From: Acuticoccus sp963704595
GTDB taxonomy: Bacteria > Pseudomonadota > Alphaproteobacteria > Rhizobiales > Amorphaceae
Direction of reading: 5' to 3'
DNA length: 64,000 nucleotides
Assembly (NCBI GenBank): GCA_963704595.1
Contig: OY969922.1
Location: 248,001-312,000 of the forward strand
Below, one piece after another: positions 25,463 to 33,638 of the stretch. The stretch's first letter is position 1, and every line of letters begins with the position of its first letter. Under the pieces are notes generated by a model, which worked only from the letters and a program-made list of their open reading frames with translations, was not told the DNA's origin and did not search any database. Made by a program: the position numbers and the translations under genes.

Positions 25463-26491
25463 CCGTGCGGCGACGGCCACACGGTCGAGGTCGGCGCGGA
25501 GCTTGAACCGCATGCCGGCCGGCTGCAGCTCGAACTCCGTCTCCGCGCCGATGTCGTAAGGCAGGGTCCGGGTGAACACCTCCATGCCGAACCCCTCTTT
25601 CATCATCTGCGGGGGAGGGAAGACGCCGCTCTCCAGCCAGGTGAGCACCAGCGCGGGCTTGCCCTCCTGCACCTCGACTTCCCAGCGGACCGTGATGCTG
25701 CCATCCGGGACGGACAACGCGCCGTACTTGACCGAGTTCATCGCCAGTTCGTGAAATGTCAGCGCGAGGACGCCACCGAGGCCCGGTATTATGGCGATAT
25801 CCGGACCATCGAGCACGATCCGTTCTCCTGACTGGAGTGCCCCGATCCTCAACTCCTCGGCAATGAGTGCGGCGAGATCGAGACCGCCGGTTTGCCATGC
25901 GGCGGCCGCCTGAGCGCGGCCGAACGCATCGATCCTGCCTTCGACGTGCATTGTGAACTCTTCGAGATCCCGGCTGGTTTGCGCGGAACGCGTGACGATG
26001 GAGCGCACCGCCGCCAGCATGTTGCGCGACCGGTGCTGCAGTTCGGCGACCGTCGCGGGGGTGCCCGCGGCGTACCCGTTGCCGCTGGCGGTGACGAGAA
26101 CGCCGGCGACCGCGCCGCTCTCGTCGCGGATCGGACTGAGATTCAGCGCCGGGTGGTTCGGCCGGCTGTCCAGCTTCAGGCAGGCACCTCCACGAACGCG
26201 TCTGACGTTGTCGCGATCGCCGAGCCAGCCGATCGGCCAGGCGAGCAGCGCGGATCGGCCGAGCTCGATCTCGCTGCCGCCGATATCCTCGAGCAACGCG
26301 GTGTTCGGGATCTGCACCAGATCCTCGCCCCACAGGATTGCCATCGGACGCTCCAAGCCGAGCGCGACATCGACAACCGATCTCAGGGACTGCGGCCAGC
26401 CCTCGGCCGCACCGAGTGTGGTCTCGGCCCACGGATACTCGCGAATCCGCCGCCCCGCCTCACCGCCATGCTCCGGCCATACCGTCTCCAT
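25454..26491 (-). CDS. PAS-HWE sensor histidine kinase
   Basis: Cytoplasmic kinase of 345 residues. A PAS-like input domain lies at about 10-145 (YPWAETTLGAAEGWPQSLRS, PMAILWGEDL). The HWE kinase domain starts with the His box VAELQHRSRNMLAAVRSI and continues with HELAMNSVKYGAL and TWLESGV. It is shorter than the CheB-CheR kinase and lies convergent to the response regulator, which may serve both. ATG 26491 is chosen because the conserved input domain starts there. It follows the Crp-like gene by 22 bases and is probably co-transcribed with it. Confidence 0.88.
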   Translation of the reverse strand: METVWPEHGGEAGRRIREYPWAETTLGAAEGWPQSLRSVVDVALGLERPMAILWGEDLVQIPNTALLEDIGGSEIELGRSALLAWPIGWLGDRDNVRRVRGGACLKLDSRPNHPALNLSPIRDESGAVAGVLVTASGNGYAAGTPATVAELQHRSRNMLAAVRSIVTRSAQTSRDLEEFTMHVEGRIDAFGRAQAAAAWQTGGLDLAALIAEELRIGALQSGERIVLDGPDIAIIPGLGGVLALTFHELAMNSVKYGALSVPDGSITVRWEVEVQEGKPALVLTWLESGVFPPPQMMKEGFGMEVFTRTLPYDIGAETEFELQPAGMRFKLRADLDRVAVAARST

Positions 26492-26513
26492 GGGCAGCCT
26501 CCTGAAACCGATG

Positions 26514-27284
26514 CTAGCCGCCCGGCAGGGCAAACGGAACCGGAGCGCCCCTGTCCTGCAGGGGGTCAGTCTTGAACTCCAGATGCAGATAGTTGCCTTC
26601 GAACATTGCGATACGCTGCAATGCCTCAAGGTCCAGAACCTTCAACTGGTGACGATCGAACCAGATCAGTTTCTGCGAGCGCATCGACTGGAGCGTCCGG
26701 TTGGTGTGGACGTTGGTGATCCCAAGCGCGTCTGCAAGGTCGATCTGCGTCATCGGCATCGGCATGGTGTCGTTCTCGATGAGCCCGACCGCGGTGAGCC
26801 GGTAGTAGAGTTCGCAGAACAGGTGGGCGATCCGTTCAGTGGCGTCGCGCCGGCCGACGCTCACGGTCCACTCCCGCTGGATCGCGGCCGACACCAGGGT
26901 CTGCCACAGCAGCGCCCTCGTCAATTGGGGGATGTCGCGCATCAGCGTCGCGAGCGCATCGCGGGAAAGGGCGGATGCGACGAGCGGCGAGAGCGTCATC
27001 ACCGTGTGGTCCGCCTCCTTCAGGGTAAACATGTGCGAGTCGCACAGATCCCCCGGCAGTAGAACGCCGGTAATCTGTCGCCGGCCGTCGTGAAGTGTCC
27101 GCTGCTGGCAGGCCCATCCTTCCCTGATGACGAGAATATCGTCCGGGCTGCTCCCCTCGGTAACTATCTTGGTGCGTGCCGCGCATTCGCGAACCCGCTT
27201 CGAAAGGGTGAAGTTGAGCTGCATCTCCTCCTCTAGAGACAGCTCTGTAAAACCGCGCAATTTGGAGGCGAATGGGTGAGTCAT
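26514..27284 (-). CDS. Crp/Fnr-family transcriptional regulator
   Basis: Regulator of 256 residues with an N-terminal cyclic-nucleotide-binding-type beta barrel (about 20-120; LLPGDLCDSHMFTLKEADH) and a C-terminal winged helix (QIDLADALGITNVHTNRTLQSM). It lacks the four-Cys cluster of oxygen-sensing FNR, so it is not an iron-sulfur sensor. Such proteins are common beside HWE kinases and stress genes in alphaproteobacteria. Targets unknown, but the respiratory genes of the island are plausible. Confidence 0.88.
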   Translation of the reverse strand: MTHPFASKLRGFTELSLEEEMQLNFTLSKRVRECAARTKIVTEGSSPDDILVIREGWACQQRTLHDGRRQITGVLLPGDLCDSHMFTLKEADHTVMTLSPLVASALSRDALATLMRDIPQLTRALLWQTLVSAAIQREWTVSVGRRDATERIAHLFCELYYRLTAVGLIENDTMPMPMTQIDLADALGITNVHTNRTLQSMRSQKLIWFDRHQLKVLDLEALQRIAMFEGNYLHLEFKTDPLQDRGAPVPFALPGG

Positions 27285-27532
27285 CTAGTCAGTGGACCCT
27301 CTGGCCAGCTGGGCTGAGGTAGGCTGGTGAATGAAACCATCTCCTCGTCAACGCGAGTCTCGCAAGGTGGTTCAATGATTGACGGCAGCCTGAGCCGGGG
27401 CAGCGGCCGCAACGCTTCATCAGGGAAGGATGAGAATTTTATTGCCGGCGCGTTCGACGGCGTCCTCCGTCACACCGGCGCGACCATGCTCGACCGCGCC
27501 GGTCCTGACCGCGGCTCCCCGGCCCTGCCCAT
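27285..27532 (-). promoter_or_regulatory. Upstream region of the crp-like gene with a near-match EcfG site
   Basis: On the minus strand TGAAC (27374-27370), 16 bases, CGTT (27353-27350) differs from the EcfG consensus in one base and lies about 65 bases before the crp-like ATG. It may bring the regulator and the HWE kinase under the same sigma factor. No gene is recognised in this gap. Confidence 0.35.
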
Positions 27533-28315
27533 TCAGTTCTGCCGCCCCGGCTCGGCCATATGCCGGTGCATCTGCGCCAGCACCGGGTCGGGGATGATCC
27601 CGGCGAACGCCGCCTGGACCTTGTTCATGAACCCGGACACCACGCCGGCCTCGCCATTCTGCATCGCCTCGTAGCCATCGCGGGCGACCTTCTCCGGATC
27701 GTCCTTGGAATCGTCCGAGCCGACCGGGGTGTCCTCCATGTCGGCACGCTCGAAGAAATCGGTGTCGGTCGGCCCCGGCATCAGGCACGTCACGGTGACA
27801 CCGGTGTCCTTCAGCTCGTTGCGGAGCGCGTAGGAGAACGAATCGAGGAAGGCCTTGCTGGCGTTGTAGACGGCCTGATAGCTGCCGGGGATGAACCCGG
27901 CGATCGACCCGGTGATGAGGATACGGCCGGTGCCGGCCGACCGCATCCGCCGACCGACCGCATGGACGAGTGCCATCGTTCCCGTGACATTCAGGTCGAC
28001 GACGTCCTTTGCCCGCTCGAGGTCCTGATCCAGGAAATCATCCCCCAACCCTCGCCCCGCGTTCGCGATGAGGACGGCAACCGGTCGCTCGCCGATCGCC
28101 GCCAGGAGCGCCCCGGACCCATCAGCCGTGCCGAGGTCGGCGACCACCGTCTCGACTTCAGGCGCGCCGCGTTCCCTGAGTTCGGCCGCGACGGCGGTCA
28201 TGTCTTCGTCGGCAGCAATCACCAGCGCGTAGCCGTCAGCAGCGCAGCATCTGGCAAGCTCCCGGCCGATCCCGGTGGAGGCACCGGTGACGATGGCAAG
28301 CTTTCCGTTCGGCAT
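27533..28315 (-). CDS. SDR-family oxidoreductase
   Basis: Classical short-chain dehydrogenase of 260 residues. It has the NAD(P) motif TGASTGIGRELA, the NAG motif (LIANAGRG), the catalytic Ser in ITGSIAGF and the YNASK active site. The C-terminal extension (about 215-260) is longer than in the smallest SDRs. Last gene of a three-gene operon, one base after the alcohol dehydrogenase gene. Substrate unknown. Confidence 0.9.
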   Translation of the reverse strand: MPNGKLAIVTGASTGIGRELARCCAADGYALVIAADEDMTAVAAELRERGAPEVETVVADLGTADGSGALLAAIGERPVAVLIANAGRGLGDDFLDQDLERAKDVVDLNVTGTMALVHAVGRRMRSAGTGRILITGSIAGFIPGSYQAVYNASKAFLDSFSYALRNELKDTGVTVTCLMPGPTDTDFFERADMEDTPVGSDDSKDDPEKVARDGYEAMQNGEAGVVSGFMNKVQAAFAGIIPDPVLAQMHRHMAEPGRQN

Positions 28316-28316
28316 G

Positions 28317-29495
28317 TCAGTGCTCCCCGGGCTTCAGGACGACCTTGGTCCACTCGTTCTGCTGGTTCTTGAAGTTCGCGTAGCCGGTTGCGGCTTTCTC
28401 CAGCGGAAGGCGGTGGCTGATCAGGAAGGTGGTGTCGATCTCTCCCTCCTGGATGCGTTTCAGGAGGTCGTGCGTGTAATGCTGCACGTGGGTCTGCCCG
28501 GTCCTCAGCTGCAGCCCCTTCTCCATCAGCGCACCGAGCGGGAACTTGTCGAGGAAGCCGCCGTAGACGCCCGGCACCGAAACGCGGCCGCCCTTGCGCA
28601 CCGCCATCAGCGCCTCACGCAGCGCGTGGCCGACGTCCGCGCCAATGCCGATCGTCTGCTTGATCGAGTCCATCACGTTGTCGAGTGCGAACCCGTGGCT
28701 CTCCATGCCCACGGCGTCGATCACGGCGTCCGGGCCGAGCCCGCCGGTCATCTCCATCAGCGCCTGCAGGACGGAGGTCTGGCGGAAGTCGATGACTTCG
28801 GCGCCGAGCGATCTGGCAAGCTCCAGCCGGTGCGGGTAGTGGTCGATCGCGATCACCTTGTGCGCGCCCATCGCCAGCGCGCTCTGCACCGCGAAGAGGC
28901 CCACCGGCCCCGCGCCCCACACCGCAACGGTGTCGCCCTGCTCGATGTCGCAATTGTCCGCCGCCATCCAGCCGGTGGGGAGGATGTCGGACAGGAACAG
29001 CACCTGGTCGTCGTCCATCCCGTCCGGGATCACGATGGGTCCGACATCGGAGAACGGCACGCGGACATACTCGGCCTGCCCGCCCGGATAGCCTCCGGTG
29101 AGGTGCGAATAGCCGAACAGGGCGCTCATCGCGTGGCCGTAGAGCGTTTCGGAAATGTCCTGCTTCTCGACCGGGTTGGAGTTGTCGCACGCCGAATACT
29201 GGTGCTTCTCGCAGAAGAAGCAGGAGCCACAGGAGATGGTGAACGGGACCACCACCCGCTGGCCCTTCTTGAGGGTCGATTTGGGGCCGACTTCGACGAC
29301 CTCGCCCATGAACTCGTGGCCGAGGATGTCGCCCGGCAGGACGCCGGGAATGACGGCGTCATAAAGGTGCAGATCGGAGCCGCAGATTGCGGTGGACGTG
29401 ACCTTGATGATGGCATCCCGCGGATTCATGATCTCGGGATCGGGCATCGTCTCGACGCGAACGTCGTGCTTGCCGTGCCAGGTGAGAGCGCGCAT
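28317..29495 (-). CDS. Zinc-dependent alcohol dehydrogenase (formaldehyde dehydrogenase-like)
   Basis: Medium-chain dehydrogenase of 392 residues. Catalytic zinc ligands are Cys in TAICGSDLH and His in GHEFMGEV; the structural zinc site is CGSCFFCEKHQYSAC. The cofactor motif is WGAGPVGLFAVQSA, followed by Asp (AIDHYPHRL), which prefers NAD. Overall it resembles the glutathione-independent formaldehyde dehydrogenase group found in stress clusters. An AAGGA site stands before ATG 29495. Middle gene of the operon under an EcfG-type promoter. Confidence 0.92.
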   Translation of the reverse strand: MRALTWHGKHDVRVETMPDPEIMNPRDAIIKVTSTAICGSDLHLYDAVIPGVLPGDILGHEFMGEVVEVGPKSTLKKGQRVVVPFTISCGSCFFCEKHQYSACDNSNPVEKQDISETLYGHAMSALFGYSHLTGGYPGGQAEYVRVPFSDVGPIVIPDGMDDDQVLFLSDILPTGWMAADNCDIEQGDTVAVWGAGPVGLFAVQSALAMGAHKVIAIDHYPHRLELARSLGAEVIDFRQTSVLQALMEMTGGLGPDAVIDAVGMESHGFALDNVMDSIKQTIGIGADVGHALREALMAVRKGGRVSVPGVYGGFLDKFPLGALMEKGLQLRTGQTHVQHYTHDLLKRIQEGEIDTTFLISHRLPLEKAATGYANFKNQQNEWTKVVLKPGEH

Positions 29496-29508
29496 GGCTG
29501 CTGTTCCT

Positions 29509-30174
29509 TCAGGATTTCCGACGGTGGTTGTTTGCGATGGCGATCTCGCCGGTCTCCATCAGCATTTTCAGCCGCTTGAGCTCGCGGCGGCCCTGGATCG
29601 CGGGCTCTTTCTGGAAGATGGCTGCAATCGCGCGGCCGAGTTCGCCGAACGGCGCCTTGTAGGCGACCACCGCCTCCACTTCCGTGCCGCGGTTGCCCGG
29701 TGCGTCGCGCAGCGCGACCCGCCCCTCGGTCTCGATGTCCGACCCCTCAACGGAGCGCCAGGCGATCAGCTCGTTCTCCCGCTCGTTGACGATCTCGGTC
29801 TCCACGTCGACCGTGAGGCCGCCCGGCGCGGCAATCGTCCAGACCGCCCGCTTGTCGCCGGTCTGTTTCACCGCGCGGATGTTCTGCATGAAGCTCGCGA
29901 GCTTGGCCGGGTCCCGCCACATCGCGTAGACGTCGGCGCGCGGCCTGTTGATGGTCACCGTGCGGCCGACCACGTCGTACTGGCCGAAGCGGGCGAGGCC
30001 GCGGCGCGTGCGGCCGGGCGCGGAGTCAGCAGGGCGCGGCGTGCGCGGCCCGCTGCGGGTCGCGAGGTACGCGGTCAGTCCCGCGACCGCCGCCACGCCG
30101 GCAATGCCGTACATGAAGTTGCTTCCATCACTGCCGTGGCGGTCGTGCACCGGCGGCACTCTCGTCTCGCTCAT
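29509..30174 (-). CDS. Membrane-anchored SRPBCC (cyclase/dehydrase) protein
   Basis: Protein of 221 residues with one N-terminal TM helix (about 19-36, FMYGIAGVAAVAGLTAYLA) and a SRPBCC helix-grip domain (RTVTINRPRADVYAMWRDPAKLASFM, VNERENELIAWRS, GTEVEAVVAYKAPFG). The domain binds hydrophobic ligands in other proteins. ATG 30174 has GAGGAAAAT upstream. First gene of the SRPBCC-adh-SDR operon. Such genes recur in stress regulons of alphaproteobacteria; the ligand is unknown. Confidence 0.85.
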   Translation of the reverse strand: MSETRVPPVHDRHGSDGSNFMYGIAGVAAVAGLTAYLATRSGPRTPRPADSAPGRTRRGLARFGQYDVVGRTVTINRPRADVYAMWRDPAKLASFMQNIRAVKQTGDKRAVWTIAAPGGLTVDVETEIVNERENELIAWRSVEGSDIETEGRVALRDAPGNRGTEVEAVVAYKAPFGELGRAIAAIFQKEPAIQGRRELKRLKMLMETGEIAIANNHRRKS

Positions 30175-30246
30175 CTCATTTTCCTCTTCGTCCTGCGAAG
30201 ACCGCTCGAGCGGCCGTCCGCCGCGCAAGCGCGTGACCTTCCGGCG

Positions 30247-30272
30247 AACGAAGGTGCAAACAACAAGGTTCC
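30247..30272 (-). promoter_or_regulatory. EcfG-type promoter of the SRPBCC-adh-SDR operon
   Basis: Minus-strand GGAAC (30272-30268), 17-base spacer, CGTT (30250-30247): an exact match to GGAAC-N16/17-CGTT. It lies 72 bases before the ATG of the SRPBCC gene, a normal promoter distance. Confidence 0.65.
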
Positions 30273-30533
30273 AGTTTTTCACACCGCAAGATGACCCAAT
30301 TAACTTAGATCAATTACGAGGATTTGAGCATGTTCCGAATGGAATTCGATCTGGTGCATGGATGAATGAATTCGCTTCGAATTATCCTGGCAAAACTCCT
30401 TGTCGCAGATAGATCCGTTCGACGATCGACTTGATATCCTGCGACATATTGCACTAGATTCGCCGATTGGTTCCGTCAGTGGACCACCCGGCGTGGCGGC
30501 ACGTTGCGCAACCGAAGCCAAGGACGACGACTA
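30273..30533. other. AT-richer gap before the P450 remnant
   Basis: No gene is recognised. Short open frames occur on both strands; a 21-codon minus-strand frame (MSQDIKSIVERIYLRQG) is too short to support. Confidence 0.4.
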
Positions 30534-30846
30534 ATGCAGCCAGATTCCGCGACGCCACATCTGAGGGGCGACTAGAGCCTCGCGCTGCTGAGCGAGGGCT
30601 ACACCTTCATCTCGAGCCGCTGCGACCGGCTCGGCAGCGACATCTTCACCACCCGGCTGCTGCTGTCTCCCGTCACCTGCCTTCGTGGACCGGCGGCCGC
30701 GGAGATGTTCTACAGCGGCGATCGTTTCACCCGCACCGGCGGCGCGATGCCGCCCACCGTCCTGCGGCTGCTCCAGGACAAGGGCAGCGTGCAACAGCTC
30801 GACGGCGCGGCGCACCTCCAGCATCGCCCGCAGGTCGCGCGCCATC
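30534..30846 (+). pseudogene. CYP152-like cytochrome P450, N-terminal remnant
   Basis: The first hundred or so residues of a fatty-acid peroxygenase-type P450 can be read: SLALLSEGYTFISSRCDRLG, SDIFTTRLLLSPVTCLRG, FYSGDRFTRTGGAMP, VQQLDGAAHLQHR. An in-frame TAG at 30573-30575 stops the frame after 13 codons, and the homology ends abruptly at about 30845, where the C-terminal part of the epimerase remnant begins on the other strand. The haem-binding Cys region is absent, so no enzyme can be made. A deletion fused the two genes tail to tail. Confidence 0.75.
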
Positions 30847-31487
30847 ACGGCGGCCGACGGATGGGGAGGCTCATCGTCTGCCGCCGCTCGCCGTGGATCA
30901 GCGCGCCGAGGCGGCGCTGCATCTCCCGGTAGGACGGCGTCTCCTCGCCGACAAGGATCGCTGTCTCATCAGGCAACGCGCCGCGGCGGTCCACGGCGCG
31001 GGCCACGGCATCGACGAGGTCGTCGATGTGGACGTAGGGCTGCCCATCGCTGAGGTCGCCGGTGAACAGGTAGGCCGTCGGCAGGCGCTCGTAGATGCGC
31101 GCGATCTGCTGGGCGATGAAGGCGGCGCCGCAGTCCTCGTTGTAGACCCCGGCGAAGCGGAACAGCACCGCCTTGATGTCGCCGCGCTCCTCGCGGATCA
31201 GCCGTTCGGTCTCGGCTTTCGAACGGGGGTAGGCCCAGGGCGGACCGATCGGCGAGTCCTCGTCGATCTTCACGCCGACGTCGGGGCTGGGGGGCATGGA
31301 CGAGCATCGTGGGGGCAAACTGGAACTGCTCGACCTTAAGGTGGGTCTGCAGTTTGGCGAGAAGCCGCCTCGCGCCGTCCACCGTCACCTTGTCGTAAAG
31401 CGGGTTCTCCTCCCCGGTCGTGTCGTAGTAGGCGGCAAGGTGGATGATGGACGCGATTTGCTCCCCGACGGTTTCGCGGATCCGCCA

Positions 31488-31507
31488 TAGAGCGGAATCG
31501 ACGCTAG
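31488..31507 (+). repeat. 20-base duplication flanking the IS pair, left copy
   Basis: The 20 bases here are identical to 33198-33217 on the far side of the two IS elements. Only one copy is needed to rejoin the epimerase reading frame, so the second copy is a duplication of target sequence, far longer than the CTAG normally duplicated by this IS type. Confidence 0.85.
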
Positions 31508-32349
31508 GTCACCGACTCATAACGTGCGGATCCAGATCCGCGTTGATGCGAGATGGAGGCCGGCGAGGAAATTGTCCGGGTCCTTGTCGTAACACGTCGC
31601 CACGCCCCGGAAGTGCTTGAGCTTGTTGAAGTATCGCTCGGCGTGGTTGCGGTAGCGGTAGAGGAAGGCGCTGAACGGCGGGCGCCGTTTGCGGTTCGGC
31701 ATGGGGCGGACGTTGGCCCATGCGCCGCGCGAGGCAAGATCGGCGCGCATGTGGTCGGCGTCGTATGCGCGGTCGGCGAGCAGGATCTGGCCCTGGCCGA
31801 TGCCGCCCAGCATGTCCGCGGCGCTGCGGCCGTCGTGCGCCTGGCCTTCGGTGAGCTTGAGCGCGATCGGCAGGCCGTCGGCGTCGACGAGGGCGTGGAT
31901 CTTCGTCGTCAGCCCGCCGCGCGAGCGGCCCATGCAGCCATCCGCGCCCCCTTTTTGCCGTTGGCCGCGTGCTGATGGACGCGGATGGACGACGAATCGA
32001 TCATCTGCAGATCGCCATCGTAAGCCTCTGACACAGCTTTGAAAATCCGCTCCCAGACGCCGCGTTTGCGCCACCTGACGAAGCGGTTGTAGCAAGTCGT
32101 GTGCGGGCCGTAGCGCTCCGGCAGATCGGCCCAGGGAGCGCCAGTCCTTAGCCGCCAGAAGATTCCCGAAAGCACCTTGCGATCGTCCACCCGCGGCACG
32201 CCCCGCACGTCTGTCGGCAGCAGCGGTTGGATGATCGCCCACTCCTTGTCCGTCAGGTCGAACCTTGCCATCCCCGCACCTCGCTCCATCGCCGCCAATG
32301 CAGAGATGGAATCAGCGAATGCTGCCGATACCGTTAACGGGTGTATCAC
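31508..32349 (-). mobile_element. IS5-family insertion sequence, copy 2 (diverged)
   Basis: An 842-base element with ends GTCACCGACTCATAACG and a matching right repeat, flanked by CTAG at 31504-31507 and 32350-32353. It shares the layout of copies 1 and 3 but differs at many sites, so it is a related but distinct element. It is joined to copy 3 through a shared CTAG. Confidence 0.9.
31517..32271 (-). CDS. IS5-family transposase, two frames (copy 2)
   Basis: Same organisation as copy 1: OrfA from ATG 32271 (MARFDLTDKEWAIIQPLLP) with the first Asp, an A5-G5 slippery run near 31946-31955, then OrfB (GRSRGGLTTKIHALVDADG, LLADRAYDADHM, YRNHAERYFNKLKHFRG). All three catalytic acidic residues are present and neither frame is broken. 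Confidence 0.88.
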
Positions 32350-32353
32350 CTAG

Positions 32354-33196
32354 GTGATCGACTCATAACGCCCGGATCCAGATCCTCGTCGAGGCCAGGT
32401 GGATGGCGGCGAGGAAGTTGTCCGGGTCCTTGTCGTAGCGCGTGGCCACGCCACGGAAGTGCTTGAGCTTGTTGAAGTATCGCTCAGCGTGGTTGCGATA
32501 GCGGTAGAGAAACGTGCTGAAGGCCGGCTTCCGCTTGCGGTTCAGCATGGGGCGGACATTGGCCCATGCCCCTCGCGCGGCGAGGTCCTCGCGCAGGTGA
32601 TCGGCGTCGTAGGCGCGGTCTGCGAGCAGGATCTGGCCTTCGCCGATGCCGCCCAGCATGTCCTCAGCGCTGCGCCCGTCATGCGCTTGGCCCTCGGTCA
32701 GCTTGATGGCGATCGGCAGCCCATCGGCGTCGACAAGAGCGTGGATCTTGGTGGTCAGTCCGCCGCGGGAGCGGCCCATGCAGCCTTCCGGCCCCCCTTT
32801 TTGCCGTTGGCCGCGTGCTGGTGGACGCGGACCGACGAGGAATCGATCATCTGCAAGTCACCGTCGTAAGCCCCTGATACAGCTTTGAAAATACGCTTCC
32901 AGATGCCGCGTTTTCGCCATCGCACGAAGCGATTGTAGCAGGTGGTATGAGGGCCATAGCGGTCTGGCAGATCTGCCCACGGAGCGCCGGTTCTGAGCCG
33001 CCAGAAGATCCCCGACAGGACCTTGCGGTCGTCCACCCGAGGCATGCCCCGCACATCGGTTGGAAGCAGCGGCTCGATCACCGCCCATTCCTTGTCCGTC
33101 AGATCAAACCTTGCCATCGCCCCATCTGCTCCGTCGCCGCCCTACGTCGGCGATGGAATCAGCGAATGATACCGATACCATTAACGAGTGTATGAC
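32354..33196 (-). mobile_element. IS5-family insertion sequence, copy 3
   Basis: 843 bases, almost identical to copy 1 (10621-11463), with CTAG at 32350-32353 and 33197-33200. It abuts copy 2 head to tail within the epimerase gene. Confidence 0.9.
32363..33117 (-). CDS. IS5-family transposase, two frames (copy 3)
   Basis: Nearly the same protein as in copy 1; I see a Glu to Lys change in OrfA (KRGIWERIF to KRGIWKRIF). The slippery A5-G6 run and the DDE residues are kept, so it is probably active. Confidence 0.9.
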
Positions 33197-33197
33197 C

Positions 33198-33217
33198 TAG
33201 AGCGGAATCGACGCTAG
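33198..33217 (+). repeat. 20-base duplication flanking the IS pair, right copy
   Basis: Identical to 31488-31507. It begins with the TAG of the CTAG at the right end of IS copy 3 and ends with the CTAG at which IS copy 2 is inserted on the other side. Confidence 0.85.
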
Positions 33218-33416
33218 TCCCGGAGGTGATCTCGAACTCGAAAGTCTCCATGCCCTCCAGCGGTGCATCTGGCTGGGCTTGATCAAGGCCGATGATGGTA
33301 GCTCCTGACTAATCGACGTGCGATGGATTGACTAAGAAACCCGCTGCTGCCGGTGATGATGACCGCTGGGCAAGGCTGGTGGGACATGAAGTCTCCCGTC
33401 GGATATTCACAGGCCG

Positions 33417-33442
33417 AACGTTAGGGCCGAAAGTACAGTTCC
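33417..33442 (-). promoter_or_regulatory. EcfG-type promoter of the epimerase pseudogene
   Basis: Minus-strand GGAAC (33442-33438), 17-base spacer, CGTT (33420-33417), an exact consensus match 29 bases before the epimerase ATG. The gene it served is broken, so it now drives transcription into the IS elements. The remaining bases up to 33638 hold nothing I recognise. Confidence 0.6.
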
Positions 33443-33638
33443 CATTCTTGAGAAGGCTGGCGACCATGGGAGCGCCGCTCACTCTCGGTGTCGCCGCATC
33501 GGTTTCACCGCATTGATCGGCCTTCGTACCGAGTTCACCCTCTTAAACGAGACCAGAACGGGCCAGCGGTCGATCGCGCATTCGCCAACTGATGCGACCC
33601 AGCTCCCCTTCGCCGCCTCTGCCCGAACGAAGAGCGGG

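Larger units (their letters stand above)
30845..33387 (-). pseudogene. NAD-dependent epimerase/dehydratase, disrupted by two IS elements
   Basis: An extended SDR gene in pieces. The 5' part starts at ATG 33387 (after GGGAGA) with PAVIITGSSGFLSQSIARRL, shifts frame by one base near 33308, and continues GATIIGLDQAQPDAP to 33218. The IS pair follows. From 31507 the gene resumes in register (VDSALWRIRETVGEQIASII, HLAAYYDTTGEENPLYDKVT), shifts again near 31300, and goes on with SPIGPPWAYPRSKAETERL (active-site Tyr and Lys) and YVHIDDLVDAVARAV. The conserved part ends near LIHGE at about 30885, so the C-terminus is deleted. An EcfG-type promoter still stands upstream. Confidence 0.8.

Noticed and set aside
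26514..27284. Assignment of the Crp-like protein as an oxygen-sensing FNR
   Set aside because: The N-terminal four-cysteine cluster is missing.
30467..31339. Plus-strand open frame of 290 codons
   Set aside because: It is out of frame with the P450 remnant and opposite the epimerase remnant; the product has no recognisable motif.
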